Shown piece after piece: positions 27,162 through 35,416 of a stretch of 41,912 bases of DNA. The translations under genes and the position numbers were made by a program. Each line of letters starts with the position of its first letter. Position 1 is the stretch's first letter. The notes beneath the pieces are model-generated. The model did no database searches, was not told the origin of the DNA, and worked only from the letters and a program-made list of their open reading frames with translations. The DNA comes from Limosilactobacillus pontis (GTDB lineage Bacteria > Bacillota > Bacilli > Lactobacillales > Lactobacillaceae). The DNA lies in assembly GCF_002940945.1 (NCBI RefSeq), contig NZ_PNFV01000012.1, positions 1 through 41,912 of the forward strand, given 5' to 3'.

Positions 27162-29477
27162 TTGTTCCGGTTGGTCGGTTTTTTTATAAACCTCACGCGG
27201 CTTTGAACCATTAGCTGGACTAATATAGCCCCGCTGAGCCATGTCATCAACAATCCGGGCCGCTCGATTATAACCAATCCTAAAGCGACGTTGGATAAGT
27301 GATGTAGAAGCTCGCTGTTCCTGAACCACAAAATCAAGGGCCTCTTGAAAGAGCGGATCCTCATCCTCTTTCTCGGCTTCCGCAGCCATCTCAGAGTCGC
27401 TGACCACCATCTGTTTATCGTACTCGGCTGGCCGCTCCTGTTTGATAAAGTCAACCACTGCTTCTACATCCCGGTCGGCAATAAACGCTCCCTGAACCCG
27501 AACCGGCTTATTCTGGTCAATCGGTTCAAACAGCATATCCCCACGACCGAGCAACTTTTCAGCCCCGTTGGCATCCAGGATAGTTCGCGAATCAACCCCA
27601 CTAGAAACTGCAAAAGCAATCCGCGACGGAACATTGGCCTTGATCAAACCGGTAATGACGTCGACGGATGGCCGCTGGGTCGCCAGAATCATATGGATTC
27701 CAGCGGCTCGTCCCATCTGAGCGATCCGAACGATGGCATCCTCGACATCATTGGAGACCGTCATCATCAGATCTGCCAATTCATCAACGACTACCAGAAT
27801 CAACGGTAGCGAGGGCTGCTGCTGTTCAGGGTGAGCACTGTTCTGCTGTTGAACTAGGTGATTGTACCCCTTGAGGTTGCGAACTCCAAACTTAGCAAAC
27901 AGTTCGTAGCGCCGTTCCATCTCTGCTACTACCTTTCCTAATGCCCGGGCCGCTTTCTTGGGCTCGGAAACCACCGGGCTAAGCAAGTGGGGAATATCAT
28001 TATAGACGCTCAGCTCGACCTTCTTCGGATCAATTAAAAGCATCTTCACCTGGTGGGGCTTAGCCTTGAGTAAAATGCTAGTCAGAATAACGTTGATTGC
28101 TACCGACTTCCCACTCCCGGTCGCTCCGGCGATCAGAAGATGGGGCATCTTAGTCAAGTCCGCCATTTCAACATCCCCAGTAACAGTCCTCCCAAGTGGA
28201 ACATCCATCGGGTTGTCATCCTGGGGTGCCGCCTCAAACATGTTGCGGAAGCCCACGGTGGCTACCTGTTGGTTTGGCACCTCGATCCCAATCAGCGACT
28301 TGCCAGGAATTGGCGCCTCAATCCGGATATCCTTGGCGGCCAGAGCCAGGGCTAAATCATCTGCCAAGTGGGTAATCCGGCTGACCTTGACCCCAACGGC
28401 TGGCCGCAGTTCATACTTGGTAACAGACGGTCCTAAATTGACGTTCTCAACCGTTGCATTAACATTGAAGGACTTCAGGGTCTTCTGTAACAACTGGGTA
28501 TTTTTCTTAATGTTCTTCAAGTCAGCCTGCTGATCAGTCGGCTTAACCTTGCTCAACAAGGTCAATGGCGGCAACTGGTAATCCTTGTCCGCCTGAGCCG
28601 AAACTCCAGCCAGGGAAAGTTCAGACTGTTCATCACTTGAGACATCGCTCTTTGGAGTTGTTTTCTCCTGTTGGTCACTAGCCACTGTGATTCTTGGCTC
28701 GGCCACCGGGGTTGTGGGTTGCGGCGCTGGAGCTTCTGATGGTGTTGCCGCCTCTTCGTTATCATCCTTGAAGAAGTCCTGAACCTTCCGACTCAGTGAT
28801 GGTTCCGGAGCCGTCGAAGCCGGGGCAGTCACCCCCGGCTGCTTCATCTTGGCTGATAGTTCTTGACCACCGGTGTGGAGCGCCCCCGCCAGACGCTGAA
28901 CCAGCTGACCACAAAGCCGGAGAAAATCCCGCCAAGGCAGGGCAAAGAAGATTACCATACCACAAATCATCAGGAGCCAGGACAAAATAGCCGTCCCAAC
29001 CCGGTCGACCAGGACATCACAGGCGGTATAGAGATAGGCCCCCAGCATCCCCCCACCGATTGGCAGGGTGCTATCCCCGTTAAGCACGGCTTTGCTCAGG
29101 TTGCTCCAAGTGACTACCGGAATCTTGGCGTGCACGTTCAATTGATCCATCATCAAAACATGCAACCAAATCAAGAGTCCCAGATAGCAGACCACCGCCC
29201 CCGTGATTCGGCGCGGACCAAAGTGCAGCCAGCGAGCATAGAGGGCAAAGCCAAGCCCGTAGAGCAGGACAACTAGCATTAAGATCGGATAGCCCGCTCC
29301 AACCAAGAGCTTAAAAATTCCCTGAATCACTGCCCCTAAGGCTCCCAGTTTGAATAGTCCCACCAGCATCAGCAGGACAACAATAATCCCGGCCAGGTTA
29401 TTGATAAGACGGTGTTGCTTAGCATTTGAACTCCGGCGTGGGCGGCGCCGCTTATTTGTTTTCTTTCGCTGTGCCAT
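27156..29477 (-). CDS. ftsK: DNA translocase FtsK/SpoIIIE
   Basis: FtsK is a membrane-anchored hexameric motor that pumps DNA through the closing septum. It has 773 residues. A basic N-terminus and four transmembrane helices (to about residue 175) are followed by a Pro/Gln/Ser-rich linker (about 200-300). The motor has FNVNATVENVNLGPSVTKYE, Walker A LLIAGATGSGKSVAIN, and Walker B LPLILVVVDELADLM. The C-terminal gamma winged helix (ASTSLIQRRFRIGYNRAARI) reads chromosomal polarity sequences. GGGAGG precedes the ATG. It is 14 bp downstream of trmL. Confidence 0.96.
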   Translation of the reverse strand: MAQRKKTNKRRRPRRSSNAKQHRLINNLAGIIVVLLMLVGLFKLGALGAVIQGIFKLLVGAGYPILMLVVLLYGLGFALYARWLHFGPRRITGAVVCYLGLLIWLHVLMMDQLNVHAKIPVVTWSNLSKAVLNGDSTLPIGGGMLGAYLYTACDVLVDRVGTAILSWLLMICGMVIFFALPWRDFLRLCGQLVQRLAGALHTGGQELSAKMKQPGVTAPASTAPEPSLSRKVQDFFKDDNEEAATPSEAPAPQPTTPVAEPRITVASDQQEKTTPKSDVSSDEQSELSLAGVSAQADKDYQLPPLTLLSKVKPTDQQADLKNIKKNTQLLQKTLKSFNVNATVENVNLGPSVTKYELRPAVGVKVSRITHLADDLALALAAKDIRIEAPIPGKSLIGIEVPNQQVATVGFRNMFEAAPQDDNPMDVPLGRTVTGDVEMADLTKMPHLLIAGATGSGKSVAINVILTSILLKAKPHQVKMLLIDPKKVELSVYNDIPHLLSPVVSEPKKAARALGKVVAEMERRYELFAKFGVRNLKGYNHLVQQQNSAHPEQQQPSLPLILVVVDELADLMMTVSNDVEDAIVRIAQMGRAAGIHMILATQRPSVDVITGLIKANVPSRIAFAVSSGVDSRTILDANGAEKLLGRGDMLFEPIDQNKPVRVQGAFIADRDVEAVVDFIKQERPAEYDKQMVVSDSEMAAEAEKEDEDPLFQEALDFVVQEQRASTSLIQRRFRIGYNRAARIVDDMAQRGYISPANGSKPREVYKKTDQPEQK

Positions 29478-29491
29478 ACGCCCTCCCTTCG

Positions 29492-30001
29492 CTACTTCAG
29501 CTTGTCAAAGTGATAGGTGTGCACCCGGGCTAATCCCGGGAAACTCTGCTGACGCAGGGCCTCATAGATGACGATGGCCGCACTATTCGAGAGGTTGAGT
29601 GCCCGAATATTATCATCGTTTTGTGGAATTCGGATAGCATTCTCTGGGTAGCGGCGCATAAACTGTTCAGGCAGACCGGTCGTCTCCTTGCCAAACAGAA
29701 AGTAATGGTCACCTTCACTAGTGTAGTCCACGTCAGTATAATCGCGGCTGGCAAACTTGGAAACTAAATACAGCTTGCTGATGTCTGGTACACTGGCAAC
29801 AAACTGCTGAAGATCATCATGATAGGTAATTTTGACCTTATCCCAGTAATCCAACCCGGCCCGCTTCATGTGCTTATCATCAGTAGAGAAACCCAGAGGA
29901 CGGATCAGGTGCAGTTCCGTATTGGTTCCCGCACAGGTCCGGGCAATGTTGCCCGTATTGGCGGGGAAAAGTGGTTCAAACAGTACAATATGATTAGTCA
30001 T
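29492..30001 (-). CDS. trmL: tRNA (cytidine/uridine(34)-2'-O)-methyltransferase TrmL
   Basis: TrmL is a SPOUT-fold methyltransferase that 2'-O-methylates the wobble nucleotide of leucine tRNAs. It has 169 residues. NHIVLFEPLFPANTGNIART is the family start. YFLFGKETTGLPEQFM and RIPQNDDNIRALNLSNSAAI form the trefoil-knot SAM site. ATG at 30001 has GAGGAG upstream. The frame stays open for 30 further codons, but these read through a terminator hairpin and are not coding. Its leader is described separately. Confidence 0.94.
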   Translation of the reverse strand: MTNHIVLFEPLFPANTGNIARTCAGTNTELHLIRPLGFSTDDKHMKRAGLDYWDKVKITYHDDLQQFVASVPDISKLYLVSKFASRDYTDVDYTSEGDHYFLFGKETTGLPEQFMRRYPENAIRIPQNDDNIRALNLSNSAAIVIYEALRQQSFPGLARVHTYHFDKLK

Positions 30002-30017
30002 TGTTAAACTCCTCAGA

Positions 30018-30064
30018 AATAAAAAAAGCAGGGTCTCGGTGTGGGCACGGCGAAACGCTGCTTT
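30018..30064 (-). terminator. rho-independent terminator in the trmL leader
   Basis: On the minus strand AAAGCAG and CTGCTTT enclose an inner stem GTTTCG/CGAGAC, separated by a C/C mismatch, and are followed by seven T. The T run ends only about 17 nt before the trmL start codon, so there is no room for a promoter downstream of it. Confidence 0.85.
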
Positions 30065-30076
30065 AATGAAGTACTC

Positions 30077-30118
30077 TTTGGCAGTTACCAACGAATCGGT
30101 TCGATGTCAACTGCCAAA
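30077..30118 (-). other. upstream hairpin in the trmL leader
   Basis: TTTGGCAGTT (30077-30086) and AACTGCCAAA (30109-30118) form a perfect 10-bp stem. The loop contains a smaller hairpin, CGAA-CCGA-TTCG. It precedes the terminator hairpin by 12 nt. Confidence 0.75.
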
Positions 30119-30128
30119 CGATTTCTTT

Positions 30129-30134
30129 ATAATA
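30129..30134 (-). promoter_or_regulatory. possible -10 element for the trmL leader
   Basis: TATTAT on the minus strand is about 10 nt before the first leader hairpin. The -35 region is poor. Confidence 0.3.
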
Positions 30135-30170
30135 CTTTAGCATCATTTCTTTGCTTGTGCAAACATTTTA

Positions 30171-31025
30171 TTAAGATTTTTTAGCAATCAGCAGACTAAC
30201 ATCGACGGTCACTGCCTGCAGATTTGCTAACTCGGTAGCAGTTAGCTGCTTAACACCACGTCCCCAATGAAGGGGCGTCATTTCAACTAGAGCTGCCTGC
30301 ATCCCTGCTGGCAACTCAAACCGGTAGCGAACCCGTTGAACCCGACCGTTTGGGTAGTGCTGTGCAAACAGCTCCTTGACCCGGGAATTATCATAGTGAG
30401 CGTGCTGGTCACCTTCAGCATAAAGGAGGTGACGCAGTTCGGTTAAGTAGTCAGCGTTGGGGATCACCTTGATCAGGGTACCACCGGGCATTAGAACCCG
30501 GTTGAATTCTGCGTAATCTGAAGGCGAAAACAATTCAATGATTGCATCGAAAGACTGATCGTTGAATGGCAATTGACGAAGATCCGCCACGCAGAAAAAG
30601 GCTTTCATGTCTAACTGAGTAGCCAATGTCACACCGGCCTTAGAAATATCAAAACCTACTAGACAGTCGTCCTGCCCGGCTCGCAACTCGCTCAACTGGT
30701 AGAACGGCGTCCCCTCCCCCGTACCGACGTCCAGGATATTCAGGGGCTGTGACGGCAGAGCTTTGGCAATTTCTTCAACGATTGGCTTGAACAGCCCCGC
30801 ATTTAAGAGTTCACGGCGGGCCAGAAACATTTTCCGCCCATATTCCGTATCTGCGGCCCCCCGTAAGAAATGGAGGTAGCCATGCTTATTGAAGTCAATC
30901 CGATGTCCCCGCCCACAAACAATACTGTTCTCCGTCAGCTGGACAAAGGGCTCCTGACAGGTCGGACACCGAAAGAGGTCGAGATGTCGTTTTACGAACT
31001 GCCGTTGCTTTTCGATTTTCTTCAC
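30171..31025 (-). CDS. rlmA: 23S rRNA (guanine-N1)-methyltransferase RlmA-like
   Basis: This is an rRNA methyltransferase of 284 residues. The N-terminal zinc ribbon is FRCPTCQEPFVQL...SIVCGRGH (Cys, Cys, Cys, His), followed by FNKHGYLHFL. The Rossmann SAM site is ILDVGTGEGTPFYQL and the post-motif region is ADLRQLPFNDQSFDAII. Gram-positive RlmA(II) proteins methylate G748 of 23S rRNA; whether this is G745 or G748 specific cannot be read from sequence. The start is GTG. It is divergent from the lactonase-like gene. Confidence 0.88.
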   Translation of the reverse strand: MKKIEKQRQFVKRHLDLFRCPTCQEPFVQLTENSIVCGRGHRIDFNKHGYLHFLRGAADTEYGRKMFLARRELLNAGLFKPIVEEIAKALPSQPLNILDVGTGEGTPFYQLSELRAGQDDCLVGFDISKAGVTLATQLDMKAFFCVADLRQLPFNDQSFDAIIELFSPSDYAEFNRVLMPGGTLIKVIPNADYLTELRHLLYAEGDQHAHYDNSRVKELFAQHYPNGRVQRVRYRFELPAGMQAALVEMTPLHWGRGVKQLTATELANLQAVTVDVSLLIAKKS

Positions 31026-31062
31026 ATTGATCTGACCTTTCCTTTTTTCTCAATATTAATAG

Positions 31063-31090
31063 TTTACCATAGCCATAATTTTGCTATCAT
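31063..31090 (+). promoter_or_regulatory. promoter for the 6-phosphogluconolactonase-like gene
   Basis: TTTACC (31063-31068) and TATCAT (31085-31090) are spaced 16 bp apart. The complement of the -35 region (TGGTAAACT) also resembles an extended -10 for the divergent rlmA gene. Confidence 0.5.
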
Positions 31091-31123
31091 ATAAGTAAGC
31101 ATTTTCAAAGGAGGAATTCCATC

Positions 31124-32152
31124 GTGGAAGAGAATTTTTTAATTGGAACCTATACCAAAAAGGACAGTAAAGGTGTCTACGCCGTCACCCTTGATGATGA
31201 CGCTGGCAAGCTAACCAACGTCCGCCTGGCCATCCCATCCCAGAAACCAGCCTATCTGCAAGTTGGCAACAACGACCGGGTCTATGCCATCAAGCAGATC
31301 GGTGACCAAGGAGGCGTGGCATCTTACTCCCTGAAGGACGACAACGCAAAGATGCTCAGCAAGGTCCTCGCCGCAGGTGCCCCACCAGCCTACGTCGGTC
31401 TTGATAAAAAGCGCCACCTGCTCTACAGTGCTAATTACCACACCGCCAAGGTTGACGTCTTCAAGATCAACGAAGACGGAACACTGACCCAGACCGATTC
31501 CGTTACCCATCAGGGAGCAACCGGTCCCCAGCCAGAACAGGAGGCCCCCCACGTTCACTTTGCCGACCTGACTCCAGACCAACGCCTGGTCGTTTGTGAC
31601 CTAGGGATGGACTTGATCGTGGTCTACGATGTCTCCGCCGATGGCAAGCTAACCGCTGTCTCCCGTTATAAGTGTGAAGACGGCTTTGGGACCCGTCACA
31701 TTGCCTTCCATCCAAATGGCAAGTACGCCTATGTTCTCGGTGAACTGTCTAGTAAGCTTGAAGTTCTGAAGTACAATGCCACCGATGCCAGTTTCACCCA
31801 TGTCCAGACGATCAAGACAATTCCAGATGACTGGACAGCCCACAACGGGGCAGCCGCTATCCGCTTCTCCAGCGATGGTAAATTCATTTACACCTCCAAC
31901 CGTGGTGAAAATACGATCGCTGTCTTTGCGGTCCAGCCGGACTTCACGGTTAAGCATATCCAGTCCATCTCAACCGAAGGAGACTTTCCACGGGATTTCA
32001 ACCTCAGCCAGGATGAATCCTACCTGCTTGCCTCTAACCAGAATTCCGATAACCTTACCCTCTACAAACGGGATGCCGATACCGGCAAGCTAACCCTCCT
32101 GCAGAAGGACGTTGCCTGCCCAGAACCAGTTTGCGTCATGAAGTGGAAGTAA
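31124..32152 (+). CDS. lactonase family protein (6-phosphogluconolactonase-like beta-propeller)
   Basis: This 342-residue cytoplasmic protein is of the seven-bladed beta-propeller lactonase family (Pgl/YkgB). Blade repeats are visible as LIGTYTKKDSKGVYAV, LLYSANYHTAKVDVFKI, KYAYVLGELSSKLEVLKY, FIYTSNRGENTIAVFAV and YLLASNQNSDNLTLYK. APHVHFADLTPDQRLVVCDLG is the family signature. It probably hydrolyses 6-phosphogluconolactone in the phosphogluconate route that heterofermentative lactobacilli use, but related propellers have other substrates. GTG start with AAAGGAGG upstream. It is monocistronic with its own promoter and terminator. Confidence 0.88.
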   Translation: MEENFLIGTYTKKDSKGVYAVTLDDDAGKLTNVRLAIPSQKPAYLQVGNNDRVYAIKQIGDQGGVASYSLKDDNAKMLSKVLAAGAPPAYVGLDKKRHLLYSANYHTAKVDVFKINEDGTLTQTDSVTHQGATGPQPEQEAPHVHFADLTPDQRLVVCDLGMDLIVVYDVSADGKLTAVSRYKCEDGFGTRHIAFHPNGKYAYVLGELSSKLEVLKYNATDASFTHVQTIKTIPDDWTAHNGAAAIRFSSDGKFIYTSNRGENTIAVFAVQPDFTVKHIQSISTEGDFPRDFNLSQDESYLLASNQNSDNLTLYKRDADTGKLTLLQKDVACPEPVCVMKWK

Positions 32153-32164
32153 GTTTTATATATC

Positions 32165-32202
32165 AAAAGGTCGATGACAAAAAACGTCATCGACCTTTTT
32201 TA
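32165..32202. terminator. bidirectional terminator
   Basis: AAAGGTCGATGAC and GTCATCGACCTTT form a 13-bp stem flanked by A and T runs. It serves the lactonase-like gene on the plus strand and the pseudouridine synthase operon on the minus strand. Confidence 0.93.
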
Positions 32203-33102
32203 TGGCTGACTTAAACCCACAGCCGTGATAGCTGTCCGCATGTCGGTCGGCAGTGGGGCGGTTACCGTAATATTCTCACCCTTAAACGGACTATAGAACT
32301 GCAACCAATAACAATGCAGGGCCTGACGGGCAATCAGCGACGATTTCTGCCCGTACATATCATCCCCCAGAAGTGAATGCCCCAGATAACTGAAGTGAAC
32401 TCGAATCTGGTGAGTCCGGCCAGTGTGCAGACGAACCTTGACCAGCGATCCAGATGCGCTACGCCCCTGAACCCAATACTCGGTCACCGAGGCCTTGCCA
32501 CCATTCCCGACCATCCGTTGGACAAACGATTCGGGATCCCGCATAATTGGGGCATCGACATAGCCATGGTCAGCTGATACTCGTCCCCGAACCAGGGCCA
32601 GGTAATTTTTCTTGACCTGGTGATGCTTTAGCTGACGGTCGAGAACAGCGTGGGCAAAGCGGTGTTTTGGAAAGATCACCAGTCCACTGGTGTCCTTGTC
32701 CAGTCTGGTAGCCACGTGAATCACTTGGTTCTCGTAACCCTGCTGCTGATAATAGGACTTGACCCGATTAACCAGGCTGTCGGGAACTGCTACATGGTGA
32801 GCCGGAACGGTGGCCACCCCAGCCGGTTTATTCAGAACCAAGAAATCTTGATCTTCATAGACAATCTGAAGTGGCGCTGGATAGGCTACCACATGCTCAT
32901 TACCGGCTTCAGGGGGCAAGACCAGAGTGAAGCTATCTCCGGGGTGAACCATGTCAACTGCCCACTTCTCCTCACCGTTGATCAACATCTTACCGCCATG
33001 GTAGATTGCAACCTTCATCAGTGAACTAGTTACCCCTTTCATTCTGAGGGCCGACCGCAGTCGCCGTGGGACCGCCTGCTGATATTTCCACGTAAACTCC
33101 AT
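32200..33102 (-). CDS. RluA-family RNA pseudouridine synthase
   Basis: This enzyme isomerises uridines in rRNA or tRNA. The 300-residue protein has an N-terminal S4-like region (about 1-70), then the catalytic domain. VATRLDKDTSGLVIFPKH carries the catalytic aspartate (R-L-D-x-x-T-S-G), preceded by LVLNKPAGVATVPAH. The C-terminal half contains VRLHTGRTHQIRVHFSYLGH, the RluA C-terminal signature. It resembles B. subtilis YjbO by its place after nadK. The target uridine is not predictable. Its ATG overlaps the nadK stop (TAATG). Confidence 0.92.
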   Translation of the reverse strand: MEFTWKYQQAVPRRLRSALRMKGVTSSLMKVAIYHGGKMLINGEEKWAVDMVHPGDSFTLVLPPEAGNEHVVAYPAPLQIVYEDQDFLVLNKPAGVATVPAHHVAVPDSLVNRVKSYYQQQGYENQVIHVATRLDKDTSGLVIFPKHRFAHAVLDRQLKHHQVKKNYLALVRGRVSADHGYVDAPIMRDPESFVQRMVGNGGKASVTEYWVQGRSASGSLVKVRLHTGRTHQIRVHFSYLGHSLLGDDMYGQKSSLIARQALHCYWLQFYSPFKGENITVTAPLPTDMRTAITAVGLSQP

Positions 33103-33917
33103 TACTTGGTCCCACCAATAAAGGAATCTTTGACTCGGTTCCAGAAATTATTGTGGCGGTAGCGGGCAAAGTTAATCTTTTGATCCGAAACCTGATAGGC
33201 TAATTCCATCAGATAACGCTGGCCCTTCTTGTTCTTCAACATGAGCTGATCACGATCGCAGGTCAGCACATGGCCGTTTGCGTCTCGCAGGCGCAACATC
33301 AGCTTAGCATCAGCACCAAAAATGATTGGTGAGCCTAGCGTCCGAAAGACCCGGTTGTTTAAAGATGCCATCTCAGCAAGCTGGAAGCCGACACTGTGCG
33401 GATCCATAATTGCCCCACCAACTGATTTGTTATAAGCGGTAGATCCGGTTGGTGTTGAGATGCACAGGCCATCGCCCCGAAAATTCTCGAAGAGCTGATT
33501 ATTGATGTAAACATCGCAGACCATCGTCTTGGTGATGTTGCGAATCGTCGACTCATTAAGGGCAATGAAGTGATCGACTAACCCGTCCGAGTAAATCGCC
33601 TTCATATCCAGCAGGGGGTAAGCAACTGACTGGCCGCTATCCCGGACCAGGCTGTCGACCAGGTCGTCAATCTCAAAATTACGCCAATCGGTATAAAAAC
33701 CTAGGTGCCCAGTGTGGATCCCCACAAAGCGTACCCGGTCAAGTTGGTGTTGATAATGATGAAAGGCAGACAGCAGAGTCCCATCCCCACCGATTGTGAC
33801 GACAACCTCGGGCTTCTGCTGGTCGTATACCAGTCCAGCCTTCTCCATATCTACACGCAGCAACTTGGTGACTCGCTGCGACTCGGCCGTTTCGTTGTTA
33901 TATATCGCTACTCTCAT
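33102..33917 (-). CDS. nadK: NAD kinase
   Basis: NadK phosphorylates NAD to NADP and is essential for NADPH supply. It has 271 residues. The diagnostic [13 protein letters not shown] and [13 protein letters not shown] are present, with LNESTIRN and the substrate loop [24 protein letters not shown] at 33917 (MRVAIYNN) has AAGGGA upstream; 11 further codons are open but lie inside relQ. The gene starts 20 bp inside the end of relQ, so translation of the two is coupled. Confidence 0.97.
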   Translation of the reverse strand: MRVAIYNNETAESQRVTKLLRVDMEKAGLVYDQQKPEVVVTIGGDGTLLSAFHHYQHQLDRVRFVGIHTGHLGFYTDWRNFEIDDLVDSLVRDSGQSVAYPLLDMKAIYSDGLVDHFIALNESTIRNITKTMVCDVYINNQLFENFRGDGLCISTPTGSTAYNKSVGGAIMDPHSVGFQLAEMASLNNRVFRTLGSPIIFGADAKLMLRLRDANGHVLTCDRDQLMLKNKKGQRYLMELAYQVSDQKINFARYRHNNFWNRVKDSFIGGTK

Positions 33918-34575
33918 TACGTTGTCCCTTCTCTTTATCCTGCTCAGCATCCTTGGTCAGCGTCCGCTGTGAAAAGAGGGTCTGGGCCTCCTTGATCTCC
34001 TCGCGAATCTCCGACATCTCATTATCCAAACGGAAGGCCGCCTCGGCCGCCCGCTGTAGCCGAGCCGATAGTTCTTCAGGAAAGGCCCCCTGGTACTTAT
34101 AGTTCAGAGAATGCTCAATTGTGGCCCAAAAGTTCATTGCCAGGGTTCGCACCTGGATCTCGGCCAAAATCTTTTTTTCTCCGGTCACCAGCTGAACCGG
34201 ATACTCGATTACAATGTGATAGGATCGATAACCGCTGGGCTTAACGTTAGTGACATAATCCCGCTCCTCTAGGATAGTCATATCGCTACGCTGCCGCAAC
34301 AGATCGACGACTACATAGATGTCTTCAACAAACTGACACATGATCCGCAGGCCAGCAATATCCTGCATATCCTGCTCCAACCGGTCTTCTTGGACGTGGC
34401 GCCGCACCATCTTCTCCTTGATGCTATCAACGGGTTTAACCCGTCCGGTAACAAACTCGATCGGCGAGTGCTCTCCTTGCTCCTGGTATTGTTTACGCAT
34501 CCCGCGTAGTTTTACCTTTAATTCATTGACGGCCTGTTGATATGGCAATAAAAAGTGCTGCCAATTTTCAATCAT
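33898..34575 (-). CDS. relQ: small alarmone synthetase (RelQ/YjbM-type GTP pyrophosphokinase)
   Basis: RelQ makes (p)ppGpp from ATP and GDP/GTP. It has 225 residues, containing only the synthetase domain with no hydrolase, TGS or ACT domains, which defines the SAS1/RelQ type. Motifs are [49 protein letters not shown], and the [17 protein letters not shown] block. Members are tetrameric and allosterically activated by pppGpp. ATG at 34575 has GGGAGG upstream. It heads the relQ-nadK-pseudouridine synthase operon as in B. subtilis. Confidence 0.95.
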   Translation of the reverse strand: MIENWQHFLLPYQQAVNELKVKLRGMRKQYQEQGEHSPIEFVTGRVKPVDSIKEKMVRRHVQEDRLEQDMQDIAGLRIMCQFVEDIYVVVDLLRQRSDMTILEERDYVTNVKPSGYRSYHIVIEYPVQLVTGEKKILAEIQVRTLAMNFWATIEHSLNYKYQGAFPEELSARLQRAAEAAFRLDNEMSEIREEIKEAQTLFSQRTLTKDAEQDKEKGQRNESSDI

Positions 34576-34604
34576 GTTAAAGCCTCCCATTAAATCTGCA
34601 TATT

Positions 34605-34613
34605 ATTTTAGCA
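34605..34613 (-). promoter_or_regulatory. extended -10 promoter for relQ operon
   Basis: TGCTAAAAT on the minus strand lies 30 bp before the relQ start. No convincing -35 is visible. Confidence 0.4.
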
Positions 34614-34729
34614 TACTTTAGTTAACTGGTGGACCCGATACGGTTTACTTTACAAGCAGCACTTTTTTTGCCACAATTGAAAATGTTCACAAAACAAATT
34701 AAGGCTATTATTGATCGGAGGAGCAGTTG

Positions 34730-35362
34730 ATGCTTGAGATTCATTTATTTGTAAACCCCTTGGGGATGCGTTGTTTCCGCTGTGAAAATGACGTCTTACG
34801 GGTGGATCATGAACTGAATACCAAAATTAATTATCAATTTGTCCCGCTGTTTAACATGCAGACAATTAGCGATACCATACGCCTATATGGGCTCAGCCGT
34901 TGCGATCTGACGGTTCGCCAGCACGTTTCTAACACTATCTTCCAGGTTATCTTGGATTATAAGGCAGCACTTTTCCAGGGTCGTAAGCGAGGACGCTGTT
35001 ATCTTCTGCGGCTCCAGGATGCCATTGTCAAGGGGCAGGTTGGTTATTCACGTCAGTTGGCCGAACAAGTTGCCAAGGAAGCTGGTTTGGATCTGGAGAT
35101 GTTCATGGAGGACCGTCAGTCCAAGCTTGCCCGTCAGGCCTTTCAAGAGGACCAGCGAATGGCCGCCGAACTAGGAGTTACTCAGACGGCGACAGCGGTG
35201 GTTTTTGATACCGACCAAACAGACTATGGCTATCTCATTGCTAATTTCGACTATGAGACCCTTATCCAGGCCTTCCGTGAAAATAAAATTGACCATCGGC
35301 AGAGTGCGGCCCAGTTTGCGGCCCAGTTCCATCGGCCAGCCCTCAAAACTATTCAAAAATGA
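34730..35362 (+). CDS. spxH: ClpXP adaptor SpxH (YjbH/DsbA-like)
   Basis: This thioredoxin/DsbA-fold adaptor of 210 residues, in B. subtilis and S. aureus, delivers the regulator Spx to ClpXP. The N-terminus reads LEIHLFVNPLGMRCFRCEND, with a C-x-x-C-like pair (CFRC) at the position of the family's cysteine cluster. A helical insert with DAIVKGQVGYSRQLAEQVAK follows, then a C-terminal strand region. Similarity to the family is modest, but position next to relQ-nadK and the presence of spx 3.5 kb away support the call. ATG follows GGAGG. The gene is divergent from relQ. Confidence 0.82.
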   Translation: MLEIHLFVNPLGMRCFRCENDVLRVDHELNTKINYQFVPLFNMQTISDTIRLYGLSRCDLTVRQHVSNTIFQVILDYKAALFQGRKRGRCYLLRLQDAIVKGQVGYSRQLAEQVAKEAGLDLEMFMEDRQSKLARQAFQEDQRMAAELGVTQTATAVVFDTDQTDYGYLIANFDYETLIQAFRENKIDHRQSAAQFAAQFHRPALKTIQK

Positions 35363-35368
35363 ACCGAT

Positions 35369-35406
35369 AAAAAAAGTGATCAGGAAAATCCTGGTCATTT
35401 TTTTGG
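35369..35406. terminator. bidirectional terminator between spxH and the dipeptidase gene
   Basis: AAAAAGTGATCAGG and CCTGGTCATTTTT pair (with G-U) around AAAAT, with A and T runs on either side, between two convergent genes. Confidence 0.85.
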
Positions 35407-35416
35407 TTAGTTTATC

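Noticed and set aside
28863..29276. 137-codon open frame on the plus strand inside ftsK
   Set aside because: It lies antisense to an intact, well-recognised ftsK with no ribosome site or family resemblance. Other long antisense frames, such as those in murG, ileS and mnmA, were dismissed for the same reason.
30002..30091. 30-residue N-terminal extension of TrmL
   Set aside because: It translates the leader terminator. The family N-terminus begins at the ATG at 30001.
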